Below are positions 29,018 to 50,999 of a DNA stretch of 64,000 nucleotides, in pieces; within the stretch, counting starts at the first letter, position 1; each line of letters starts with the position of its first letter. Under the pieces are notes generated by a model. It was given only the letters and a program-made list of their open reading frames with translations. It was not told the origin of the DNA and did no database searches. The stretch is from Echiichthys vipera (Eukaryota > Chordata > Actinopteri > Perciformes > Trachinidae), in contig OY829654.1 of assembly GCA_963691815.1 (NCBI GenBank), positions 26,826,771 to 26,890,770 on the forward strand, in the 5' to 3' direction. A program made the position numbers and the translations under genes.

Positions 29018-29324
29018 GGATGAAAACAGTACACCAAAACTACTGTATCTCTGAATTGTCTTTAATCAAATCACACACATTTAGGCTTATAATATTTGGA
29101 TAACTAACTAAACTAAAAACTAATGTGATATTTTTTTTCACTTCCATTCAGCCTCCCCTGAAACAGTTCGGAGCCCCCCTGGGGAGGCCGGCCTCACACT
29201 TTGAAAACCTCTGGTCTAGATCATTTCAGGTTTGCAGTGCACGTGTGGAAGGGGCTCAGGTCATAGACTCTCACGCTGGATATATATTTAGTTGTTTTTG
29301 TTTTGTGTAATTATAATACATACG

Positions 29325-29475
29325 CTAAACTAACACAGGTAACACGGTAAACCTGCTTAGCATCGGCATGTTAGCATTGTTGTTATGAGCATGCTGACAT
29401 TAGCATTTAGCTCAAAGCACAACTGTACTGAAGTGCAGTCTCACAGAACGAGCATGGCAGTAGATGTTTGTTTTT
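29325..29475. repeat. Fragment of a common fish dispersed repeat
   Basis: GCATGCTGACATTAGCATTT and AGCTCAAAGCACAACTGTAC match a sequence type I recognise as frequent in fish genomes. Non-coding. It lies just upstream of the first calcrl coding exon. Confidence 0.4.
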
Positions 29476-29602
29476 GTAATACTTTGTTTATTATAACACC
29501 TCCTGAACAAATATCAGCTTCTCAGATGTAGTAATATATACTTTCTGGTGTAAAAGTATCTAATAATTGTGTTGTCTTTGTTCTCGTTTTCTTATCAGAA
29601 AC

Positions 29603-41936
<12,334 letters not shown>

Positions 41937-42037
41937 CTGGAGAAAGGTGATAGTTGTGGTGCTAAACACACACCCACACCCACACAAACACACACTTACT
42001 TATGCAGAAACAGAAGAGGTTGCAGGCGGATTTTCAA

Positions 42038-42258
42038 AATAAAGGTGATGGGGCAATGTATGTACTGTAGACTATGTACAAAATACAGAATATGTGAAAA
42101 GCACTTAAAAAGGCATGTGATGTTCACACACACATACACATATTTATAGTGTATGAACTTATGACAAAACAAGTCATTTAATTGGGGTTGTCGTCCTGTA
42201 ATCCTAGTATAGTCATGTTTTTTTGCACACATTGCATGTGTTCTGTTGCTGGAATAAA
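42038..42258 (+). promoter_or_regulatory. Candidate polyadenylation signals of calcrl
   Basis: AATAAA occurs at 42038-42043, about 100 bp after the stop codon, and at 42253-42258, about 320 bp after it. The second is followed by a T-rich stretch (TTTATTTTCTTTCTAGTTTT). Which one is used cannot be told. Confidence 0.45.
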
Positions 42259-42299
42259 GCCCACCTATGAATTTATTTTCTTTCTAGTTTTTAAACTGT

Positions 42300-44790
42300 A
42301 TTTCCTGTTAAAATGGAGAGAGTTGCAAAACCCAAACCTGTCATTTTGATATTGCAAATTCGGAGCTAGCTGTTTGAGCTATCTGTTGCCTTATGATGCC
42401 TCTTTACCCATGCACCACTGTGACCAATGAATGTCAAAGCCCACCGATGTGATCTAAATGTTTTTTTTTACATGCTTTTATCTAGAAAAGATAATAATTA
42501 TCAATGTCCCATGAAAAAGCCAGCGTCCCCGTTAAACCTGTCTTACAGAAAATAAAAACCACACCACACTGAGGGAGTTGTTTATAGGATGAAACAACAA
42601 AAGCTACAAAATCACGGTTCAGATTTCTTTCTCCTGACGTCAAGTAGCAGAAACAGGATTTACTTTCAGTCAGAGGAAGTGCCATTTTTACATGTTCCTG
42701 TAAGTCAGTGTGCCATATCAACATTAAGACTACCATAGTCCACTGTTCATTTTCCCCCACCTGTGTGTAGAAAGCAAGGAGTAGCCAGTCACAAGCAGAG
42801 TAAGGCAGGTCTTCGTAGAATGCAGATGAGGATAAAGGCAATCAAACTACCATAAATAACCGGCTGCTCACATGCCAATGGATGTGAAAGAAACTCTCTT
42901 GCACACGTATTGCATCGCATGCCAATGGTTGCAGACTCCTGGCCTAAAGTTTTGAACATAGGCCTACATTTCGTAGAACATGTTGGACTAACCTGCCCTG
43001 GATGGACAAATGCAGTAAAGGCTTTTTGTCATCTGTTTTAATATACCTCATGTATAATACTATATAAAAATATAAAGCCTAATTTCTGCTGAAACAGGAT
43101 GTAACAGAAACACTGAGCTTAAATCCAAACTGAGGTAACGACACACTGGTTTGGTAATATGTTGGCTACAACACTCCTAAGCTTTGCAGCGCTGCAATGA
43201 TTCAGTCTTACTGAAGCTCACTTACTCTCTGCACTCACTCCATTAAAAACAGAGTTTTAAGGGATTTTGGACAAAACGTAGGATACATTAAATAGACATA
43301 CAGACACAATGGTGTTTGAAATAATGTGCTTTTTACAACTAGTCCCTCCAATTTCGTTATAAATGGTGTGAGCTAACGTTAATTATTTAATATCCCTCAA
43401 TCTTTACTCTTTATTATGATGTGGATTGCAACAAGGTGGGAAATCTTAATGTGATACGAAGATTTAATACATTAAATTTAGCATTTAAAATGTGTCTTTG
43501 ACAGATATAGCTTTTTGCAGGCAGACAAACATGATGGTGCCAAATGATTGTTGTATAGAATAAATGTTTTGCCATCTTTTAATAACTGCAATTCAGTCCG
43601 CTTAGGGAGGGGACAAGTTCAAAGATTTGTTATGTTGTTATTATAATTATTATTATTATAGTGTTCCTATTGCTTTGTAATGTTCTGTGTTATTATTGTT
43701 GTGGCTGATAAAGTTTGTTTGTTTCCGTGTCTATGGATTGTATTGTTACAATATGCTTTTTTTTGCAAATACAATTCACTGCCACTTCACAGATTCATTT
43801 TATACTTTTTCCATTGCATGTGTACCATGCTGTATGTACACTGGCACGCTACTACCAGCGCCCTCTCGGTTTCCACTGGAATACTGAGCAAGTCTTATGT
43901 TTGAAAGTGAGCTTGTGGCAAATGCATTTTGGTATTCTTCCAGGATGCATCCACACGCGACACGCTGGGAATACAAACGTTCCAGTGTGGATACAACAGG
44001 CTACACAGACGCACGGGGAATAAAACACAATTGTGGTCCGAAAACAGCTGAGTATGGGAAGGCTCTGCTGCGGTGTTGTGGTTCACAACTCATTCTGCAC
44101 AGGGCCCTGAACCCTTGTGCCAATGCCGCCCAGTAGAGTTCAGCTGTCATGGGCATATTTGTAAAAAATAAAATTGAACAACATTCCAATAAAACACCAA
44201 AAGAAATGTTCAATTCAAGTATATTATTGTACATATGTTTTTAACACTGCCATTTATGCGTGGAAATAAAAATGTTTGAACATAACCTTGTGGTATTTCT
44301 GAGTAAAATGATCTGTCACAGTCCGATTTTCCAAGGTTTATTGCAATTTATTGCACTTATTAGATATTTCCACTGCTGCTTTAGATACTTATATGCCACA
44401 ATTAGAGAAAAAAGCTGTCATTTTTATGACTTGCAAGTTACTCTGCAGATAGGTTTGCATCCAAATTATAAGAATTTATCAAATGTGATGCCACTGGGGA
44501 CAGGTCCCGCAGAGAGGACACATGAGGACATGAGGAATCTGTCTTCCCAAAGTATTACTGGCTATAGTGGCAATCTTTTTGGGAATCCCGTGTTCAACTA
44601 GACACTTGATTCACTTGAACAGCATGTAAGTACAATGGTTGGTAGCCTAGTCTGACGTCATCTGATACTCTGTAGTGCCTTGTAGTTAATGGTAGTTACA
44701 TATTTGGTTAATGTTGTTTATAAGCTTTTCTGTATTCGTCCACATTCACAACTGTGCAAGCTTTTATGAATATGATTGTTTGACAAGGAA
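42300..44790. other. Spacer downstream of calcrl, nothing recognised
   Basis: Several short open frames on both strands (for example 42482-42841 minus and 43897-44136 plus) lack domains or splice context. Part may be calcrl 3' UTR if later AATAAA signals are used. Confidence 0.45.
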
Positions 44791-44800
44791 GAAAAGGATG

Positions 44801-44872
44801 AGGTCCCACCGAGATTTGAACTCGGATCGCTGGATTCAAAGTCCAGAGTGCTAACCATTACACCATGGGACC
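44801..44872 (-). tRNA. tRNA-Gln (anticodon TTG)
   Basis: Read on the minus strand, the 72-nt gene folds as a cloverleaf. The acceptor stem pairs GGTCCCA with TGGGACC and the discriminator is T. The D arm contains the A-box TGTAATGGTTAGCAC. The anticodon stem pairs CTGGA with TCCAG around the loop CTTTGAA (anticodon TTG at 44839-44837). The T arm is CCGAGTTCAAATCTCGG, which carries the B-box. There is no intron and CCA is not encoded. A TTTT Pol III terminator follows at 44795-44792. All stems are intact, so it is likely functional. It reads CAA glutamine codons in cytosolic translation. Confidence 0.96.
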
Positions 44873-45328
44873 AGATGGTACTGACGGCGTGTCACGTCGG
44901 ATTATGAAGTGCCGTGCTTATGAGTCTTGTATTCGTGGTTTTTGATTGCACGTTATATTTTACGTTGTATTCGCACGTGTTGTAAACCTGGTTGTGCTTT
45001 TTAATAGAGCTGGGTGAAACGACGCAGCAGTAAAATTACCTAGCCTTAGCTGCCGTTTGCTAATTCAATGTTAGCTTGTAAGCTAATATGCGTGACGTTA
45101 TCTCCATCTCTAACACAGCCCTGTGGGCTAAATCCTCTCATGTAACGCTCACGGTGACCTCCGAGCTAACTCAAACATACCGAAGCTTAAATAACAGACG
45201 CTAATGTTGAAGCCATGCAGGTTCATTTCTCCAAAACTTGTACTGTAAGCAGAGAGTACGACAGTAGGGCAAGATAGTTCACTCTCCCTTCGTGTTTCGG
45301 TAGTACACTCCGTTTACGTTGGGTAGAC

Positions 45329-45356
45329 ATGATGACCCTTTCTTTAAGAAGTCTAG
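45329..45356 (+). other. Candidate first coding exon (very short, unrecognised)
   Basis: ATGATGACCC opens MMTLSLRSL and runs into a strong donor, CTAG|GTAAGGT, at 45356/45357. The upstream 300 bp is GC-richer than the surroundings. The peptide would suit the start of a signal or mitochondrial presequence, but no following exon was found. May be chance. Confidence 0.15.
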
Positions 45357-45699
45357 GTAAGGTAAAAACCAAAAATAGCTCACAGTACAGATGGTAATAG
45401 TCTCTTTTCACGTTATTGTATTTAACAATGTAGCCTCGTTAAACTGTGCCTACTGACGTTCTTCTTGTTATTTATCCTACCAGGAATGAAGTAAGTAGCT
45501 CTGACAGAGGTACATTTACTCACTTAACTTAAATAGTGCATGCAAATGTCCTAGTTCTTATTTAATTACGGAGTAGTATTTCGTTTTAAATCATAGCCCA
45601 TGTCTTTCTTTTTGGGTGGGAACTATCTTGTTACTTGTGTATCTTTGGCTATATCATGAGGCCACTATGCAGGTTGACCACATGGGGGCACCAGATGAT

Positions 45700-45709
45700 C
45701 TATCTATCC

Positions 45710-45740
<31 letters not shown>

Positions 45741-45782
45741 CATCCATCCATCTATATATCTATCTATTCATCTATCCATCCA

Positions 45783-45864
<82 letters not shown>

Positions 45865-45870
45865 CAACTG

Positions 45871-45913
<43 letters not shown>

Positions 45914-45996
45914 GTCTGTCTGTCTATCCATCTATCTATCTATCTGTCTATCATCTATCTATCTATCTATCTATCTGTCTGTCTGTCTGTCTATCC

Positions 45997-46040
<44 letters not shown>

Positions 46041-46065
46041 GTCTATCATCTATCCAACCAACCAT
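45700..46065. repeat. Compound (TATC)n/(TGTC)n microsatellite, about 365 bp
   Basis: Runs of CTAT and CTGT tetramers alternate, with CCATC interruptions. The array stays open in several plus-strand frames, giving spurious Ile/Tyr/Leu/Ser-rich peptides. Confidence 0.95.
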
Positions 46066-46814
46066 CTAAACTTAAACGTACTTATACTGTGTGTACTCAT
46101 TTTCAGATGTTGGTTACATTACACCTCCAACCTGCTCCGTTCTTATTTATACCCTGTTTTTTCTTTATGGTGATGCTGATTTCCATCTAATCTAAAATAA
46201 ATAAGATTACCACAACCACTCAACCTCTGTGTTGCAGTCTAAGAAGCGTGATATATAGCGCTGTCTGTCTGTATGTGCAGCTGAAAGCCTGGCCCACACA
46301 TGGTACAGCTCCATCCACGCATAGCTAAGCAGAGAGGTGCTGTGAGGATACGTTACCCTGATGTCCCAGAGCTTAGTCTATACTAACAGCTTAATGCACA
46401 AACACACTCAGCCATACCATCTCAATCCCTAACACGTGAGCAGACTAGGCCCCCTCCCACTTGACCCACTGCTTCTTTAGCTCCATTAAAGACCCCCCAC
46501 ACACACAGATGATTAGGCATTTACATACACAAAGATGAATAGACACACATTTGACCAGCTAAAGGACTGGTGGTGAATCAATGGCGCTGGACTTTGGATG
46601 CAGGGATATGACTGAAATCATCCAGCAGGGTATCATGAGAACAGCCTGTGGGATTGTATCAGGGGTTGAACATACTGTATATCCCATATGCTGGAAGTAG
46701 GTCAACTACACAGAAAGATTAATATAGTATGACTGTATGATTTATAATCCATCCCAAAAAACATGTTTGATTGTTTGTTTCTTTTGTTAAAATCAACTTT
46801 GCTGAGCAAACATA

Positions 46815-48449
46815 CAGTGGGTACGGAAAGTATTCAGACCCCCTTAAATGTTTTACTCTTTGTTAAATTGCAGCCATGTGCTAAAATCATTTAAGTTCAT
46901 TTTTTTCCTCATTAATGTACACACAGCACCCCATATTGACAGAAAAACACAGAATTGTAGACATTTTTACAGATTTATTAAAAAAGAAAAACTGAAATAT
47001 CACATGGACATAAGTATTCAGACCCTTTGCTCAGTATTGAGTGGAAGCACCCTTTTGAGCTAATACAGCCGTGAGTCTTCTTGGGAATGATGCAACTAGT
47101 TTTTCACACCTGGATTTGGGGATCCTCTGCCATTCCTCCTTGCAGATCCTCTCCAGTTCTGTCAGGTTGGATGGTGAACGTTGGTGGACAGCCATTTTGA
47201 GGTCTCTCCAGAGATGCTCAATTGGGTTCAAGTCAGGGCTCTGGCTGGGCCATTCAAGAACAGTCACAGAGTTGTTCCGAAGCCACTCCTTCGTCATTTT
47301 AGCTGTGTGCTTAGGGTCATTGTCTTGTTGGAAGGTGAACCGTCGGCCCAGTCTGAGGTCCATAGCACTCTGGAAAAGGTTTTCGTCCAGGATATCTCTG
47401 TACTTGGCCGCATTCATCTTTCCTTCAATTGCAACCAGTCGTCCTGTCCCTGCAGCTGCAAAACACCCCCACAGCATGATGCTCCCACCACCACACTTGA
47501 CTGTAGGGATGGTGTTGGGCAGGTGATGAGCGGTGCCTGGTTTTCTCCACACATACCGCTTAGAATTAAGGCCAAAAAGTTCTATCTTTGTCTCATCACA
47601 CCAGAGAATCTTATTTATCATAGTCTGGGAGTCCTTCATGTGTTTTTTGGCAAATTCTATGCGGGCTTTCATGTGTCTTACTCTGAGGAGAGGCTTCCGT
47701 CGGGCCACTCTGCCATAAAGCCCTGACTGGTGGAGGGCTGCAGTGATGGTTGACTTTCTTGAACTTTCTCCCATCTCCTCACTGCATCTCTGGAGTTCAG
47801 CCACTGTGATCTTTGGGTTCTTCTTTACCTCTCTCACCAAGGCTCTTCTCCCCCGATTGCTCAGTTTGGTTGGACGGCCAGCTCTTGGAAGAGTTCTTGT
47901 CATCCCATACGTCTTCCATTTAAGGATTATGGAGGCCACTGTGCTCTTGGGAACTTTAAGTGCAGCAGAAATTTTTTTGTATCCATGGCCAGATCTGTGC
48001 CTTGCCACAATTCTGTCTCTGAGCTCTTCAGGCAGTTCCTTCGACCTCATGATTCTCATCTGCTCTGACATGCACTGTGAGCTGTAAGGTCTTATATAGA
48101 CAGGTGTGTGGCTTCCTTAATCAAGTCCAATCATTAGAATTAAACACAGCTGGACTCCAATGAAGGTGTAGAACCATCTCATGGATGATCAGAAGAAATG
48201 GACAGTACCTGAGGTAAATATACAAGTGTCACAGCAAAGGGTCTGAATACTTATGTCCATGTGATATTTCAGTTTTTCTTTTTTAATAAATCTGTAAAAA
48301 TGTCTACAATTCTGTGTTTTTCTGTCAATATGGGGTGCTGTGTGTACATTAAAAGGAAAAAAAATGAACTTAAATGATTTTAGCACATGGCTGCAATTTA
48401 ACAAAGAGTAAAAAATTTAAGGGGGTCTGAATACTTTCCGTACCCACTG
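46815..48449 (-). mobile_element. Tc1-type DNA transposon, apparently complete, 1,635 bp
   Basis: The ends are CAGTGGGTACGGAAAGTATT and its inverted copy AATACTTTCCGTACCCACTG, flanked by the TA target duplication (46813-46814 and 48450-48451). The inverted repeats are long, about 218 bp per side. Each contains an outer and an inner related motif (GTATTCAGACCC), the IR/DR layout of many fish Tc1 elements that binds transposase. The left and right repeats differ at few positions, and the transposase frame between them is unbroken. Both suggest a young insertion. Transcription of the transposase runs on the minus strand. Confidence 0.95.
47031..48071 (-). CDS. Tc1 transposase, DD34E, uninterrupted, 346 aa
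   Basis: The enzyme cuts and pastes the element at TA sites. Seen: an N-terminal paired-like DNA-binding region with two helix-turn-helix parts (about residues 14-52 and 71-125) joined by the GRPT motif at 65-68, then a DDE domain. Catalytic residues are D159 (ILWCDETK), D250 (FQQDNDPKH) and E285 (SPDLNPIEHLW), with exactly 34 residues between the last two, the Tc1 signature. A Gly-rich CGGGSIMLWGCF box lies at about 193-204. The length fits the family's usual 340 or so. The frame has no stop or shift, and its last codons run into the inner end of the left inverted repeat. Known: most vertebrate Tc1 copies are broken, so an open one is notable. Activity is not shown by sequence alone. Confidence 0.95.
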   Translation of the reverse strand: MSEQMRIMRSKELPEELRDRIVARHRSGHGYKKISAALKVPKSTVASIILKWKTYGMTRTLPRAGRPTKLSNRGRRALVREVKKNPKITVAELQRCSEEMGESSRKSTITAALHQSGLYGRVARRKPLLRVRHMKARIEFAKKHMKDSQTMINKILWCDETKIELFGLNSKRYVWRKPGTAHHLPNTIPTVKCGGGSIMLWGCFAAAGTGRLVAIEGKMNAAKYRDILDENLFQSAMDLRLGRRFTFQQDNDPKHTAKMTKEWLRNNSVTVLEWPSQSPDLNPIEHLWRDLKMAVHQRSPSNLTELERICKEEWQRIPKSRCEKLVASFPRRLTAVLAQKGASTQY

Positions 48450-48486
48450 TACACATGGGTTTAAAGAAAATAGTCTATAATTACAA

Positions 48487-48829
48487 AGAAGAAGAAGAAG
48501 AATTACTTTATTTATCCCGCAACCGGGAAATCTAATTTTTTCACTCTTATTATTAATCATGTTACACACACAGGCCCGAAATACACACATGCACAAACAG
48601 GACCTATACATGCAATTAAGGAGAGATGTTAGAGCGAGGGGGCTGCCAGTTACCGGCGCCCCGAGCAGTTGGGGGTTTGGTGCCTTGCTCAACAGCACCT
48701 CAGCAGTGCCCAGGAGATGAACTGGCACCTCTCCAGCCACCGGTCCACCCTCCATACATGGTTCACACAGGGACTTGAACCACCCTACAATTCCCAGCCA
48801 AGTCACCTATGGACTGAGCTTCTGCCGCC
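48487..48829 (-). mobile_element. tRNA-derived SINE family C, copy 1
   Basis: Read on the minus strand it starts with GGCGGCAGAAGCTCAGTCCA (A-box-like) and has a B-box-like TTCAAGTCCCTGTGTGAACC. A core follows with GTTGAGCAAGGCACC and CCCAACTGCTCGGGGCGCC. The 3' tail contains CCCGGTTGCGGGATAAATAA and a (TTC)n run. Copy 2 at 57221-57539 shows the same order. It lies 36 bp from the Tc1 element. Mobilised by a partner LINE, by analogy with other SINEs. Confidence 0.75.
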
Positions 48830-49956
48830 AGGGGGCTACGTAAGATTAAGTAACACAGTTCATATATGTTTGTATAGCTTTTTGTTCATACATTTAGATA
48901 TAGAGGAAATGTATTGTTGGAAACAGTCAGCTCTTTAAAGTTTGGCTTTTTGCTTAAGAATTTTGATTTATGACAATGAATCCATTCGAAAATACAAATT
49001 CCTGTCATATTTAGTAAATCCAAACATCTTTTTTCAAAATGAACAATTTACTCCGCAGTTGTTGACTGGAAACATATTTCTCGGAGTTTTCCACAAATGA
49101 TCAACTTCAATCAATGTCTTTCTTTAGTCTGAATATAAGGATTTGTCAGATAAAACCTGTGACGCATTCAAAAGAATTTCTCTTTGACTCTGTTCGTCAA
49201 GAAAAATGCATGAACAAAGGCCAAACTCTCTGTCTGCAAAAGGATTCAGACCCAATAATACAAATATAATGTTTTCTCACTTTAATAATCAAAATTCCAG
49301 TTGCTTGTTATCCTGACCGATGGTATGAACAGTCAAAGAGGGGAAAATCGTGAATACAAGAATATCGGCCTACCACTGAATACACAGACTGCATGCTGTT
49401 CAGACATTAGTCGCACATAAACACGCTGCAGAAGACCTGTTTCTGTTTTCTTCTCCTCCCCCTGTAATCCCAGTGCGTCTAATTTGGGCTAAATCCTATT
49501 TTAGAGATAATCTCACTTTTTGCCTCATTGGTGTTGGTCGACGACCACAGTGAGATGAGGTGATTGTGCTACAGTACCAGTCATTTTAGGGGGTTTTCAT
49601 GCAACATTATGTAGCCTATATAGTCGATCTAATACATATAATAATATTCCTTAGCAAAATGTCTTACTTACAACAGGAGGAGATTAACAGGAAGTGGCTC
49701 CCGAATATTTGTTACAGGTTGAATCATTTCTTTTGGGTGTATCAAACTTTTGCTTAAGTTTGCTTCATTAAACCCTCCAGTCCTTTCCCATCTTACAGTG
49801 ACCCCAAATATTTTCTCCAATATGAGCCCATGAATGAAGCTTTAAAAGGAAATGTGCGTTTGCTGCCAGGTTTTAGCATCAGCGGTGTGCACAGACTATC
49901 CAGGGGAACAAAAAGGGAAACCTCTGCTGCACACAGGGTTACAGTTAACCCTACGC

Positions 49957-50069
49957 GTAACACTAGATTTGCGAAAAATCTGAGACTCGCTTCCTTACCG
50001 CCTATCCTAACCTAATCTCAACCATCTCCCGTTAACCATTTTACGAGACCTTCGCAAATCTAGGGTTAC
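49957..50069. mobile_element. Small foldback MITE, 113 bp
   Basis: The ends GTAACACTAGATTTGCGA and TCGCAAATCTAGGGTTAC are inverted copies matching at 17 of 18 bases. The inside is CA/CT-rich and non-coding. No clear target duplication. Confidence 0.6.
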
Positions 50070-50109
50070 CATGTGCACTGTGTCCACTGCACTTGACATT
50101 AACTTTCTC

Positions 50110-50345
50110 ATAATCTGTGAATATTCTCATTTGTCCAGGTCATCGTTATCCCCAAAGCAACTTCGCTATTCCCAAAGCATTTTCAGTCAAAAGCAACTCA
50201 TCAGTACATGTACGCTGCTCACCAGTCCCAGCCTGGTCAGATGCGTACATGAACTGATGAAGCCTCTTGGATGAGAGGTGAAACGTCTTCCTAGACGAAT
50301 AACCAAGTCCAGTTGCTTTTGAATGAAATTCCTTTGGGGATGAAC
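50110..50345. repeat. Dispersed repeat family D, copy 1
   Basis: Contains ATTCTCATTTGTCCAGGTCA and GAAGCCTCTTGGATGAGAGG followed by TGAAACGTCTTCCTAGACGA, shared with 58430-58570. I recognise this as a widespread fish repeat, possibly linked to Penelope-like elements; that link is from memory and unsure. Non-coding. Confidence 0.55.
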
Positions 50346-50461
50346 AACGTTGTGTGCGTGAAATGTTCATGGGTCAATCAATTGTCATAAACTGTTGTCT
50401 TGTCTTTTGTTGTCTGTGATAATACAGAGATTGTTGTTTATTTTTAGCCAGGCTCTAGGGA

Positions 50462-50855
50462 TGGCAATGTCGGTCGGTTGGTCAATCAGTCAGTCGGTCG
50501 ATCAGTCAGTCGGTCGGTGGGTCGGTCGGTCAGTCAGTCGGTCGGTCGTTTAGTCGGTCAGTTGGTCGGTGGGTCGGTTGGTCAGTCAGTCAGTCAGTTG
50601 ATCAATCAGTCGGTCGGTGGGTCGGTCGGTGGGTCGGTCGGTCAGTCAGTCGGTCGGTCGGTTGGTCGGTCAGTTGGTCGGTGGGTCGGTTGGTCAGTCA
50701 GTCAGTCGGTCGGTCGGTTGGTCAGTCAGTCATTCGGTCGGTTGGTAGGTCAGTCGGTCGGTGGGTCGGTCGGTTGGTCGGTCGGTCAGTCAGTCAGTCG
50801 GTCGGTGGATCGGTTGGTCAATCAGTCGGTCGGTCGGCCGGTCGGTCGGCTGAAC
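50462..50855. repeat. Tetranucleotide array, mainly GTCG/GTCA/GTTG, about 390 bp
   Basis: The sequence is built almost wholly of 4-bp units of the form GTYR, with a higher-order pattern of 20 to 60 bp. It reads open in several frames as Ser/Val/Gly/Arg/Gln peptides, which I take as spurious. Confidence 0.95.
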
Positions 50856-50999
50856 ACGTTCCAGATTGAAACAACTGTCCCATCATGCATTGCCTTGAAA
50901 TCTTGTACAGGAATATTTCGTCCCTTGAAGATTAAGCATACTGACTTTTGATCACATGGTTTTTCCGCTAGCGTCACCATGAGGTTGACATTTGGGGTC

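Larger units (their letters stand above)
48840..50455. other. Spacer with two small repeats, no supported gene
   Basis: Apart from a small foldback (49957-50069) and a dispersed repeat (50110-50345), the stretch is AT-rich and unremarkable. No exon was recognised. Confidence 0.45.

Noticed and set aside
42482..42841. 119-codon minus-strand open frame
   Set aside because: No known domain or splice context, and it lies in likely calcrl 3' flank.
45616..46173. 185-codon and 144-codon open frames rich in Ile, Tyr, Leu and Ser
   Set aside because: They arise from the TATC/TGTC microsatellite, which contains no stop in these frames.
47071..48087. Plus-strand open frames of 114 to 181 codons
   Set aside because: They are antisense shadows of the Tc1 transposase on the minus strand.
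50478..50951. 157-codon Ser/Val/Gly/Arg/Gln open frame
   Set aside because: A product of the GTYR tetranucleotide array, with no domain or splice structure.
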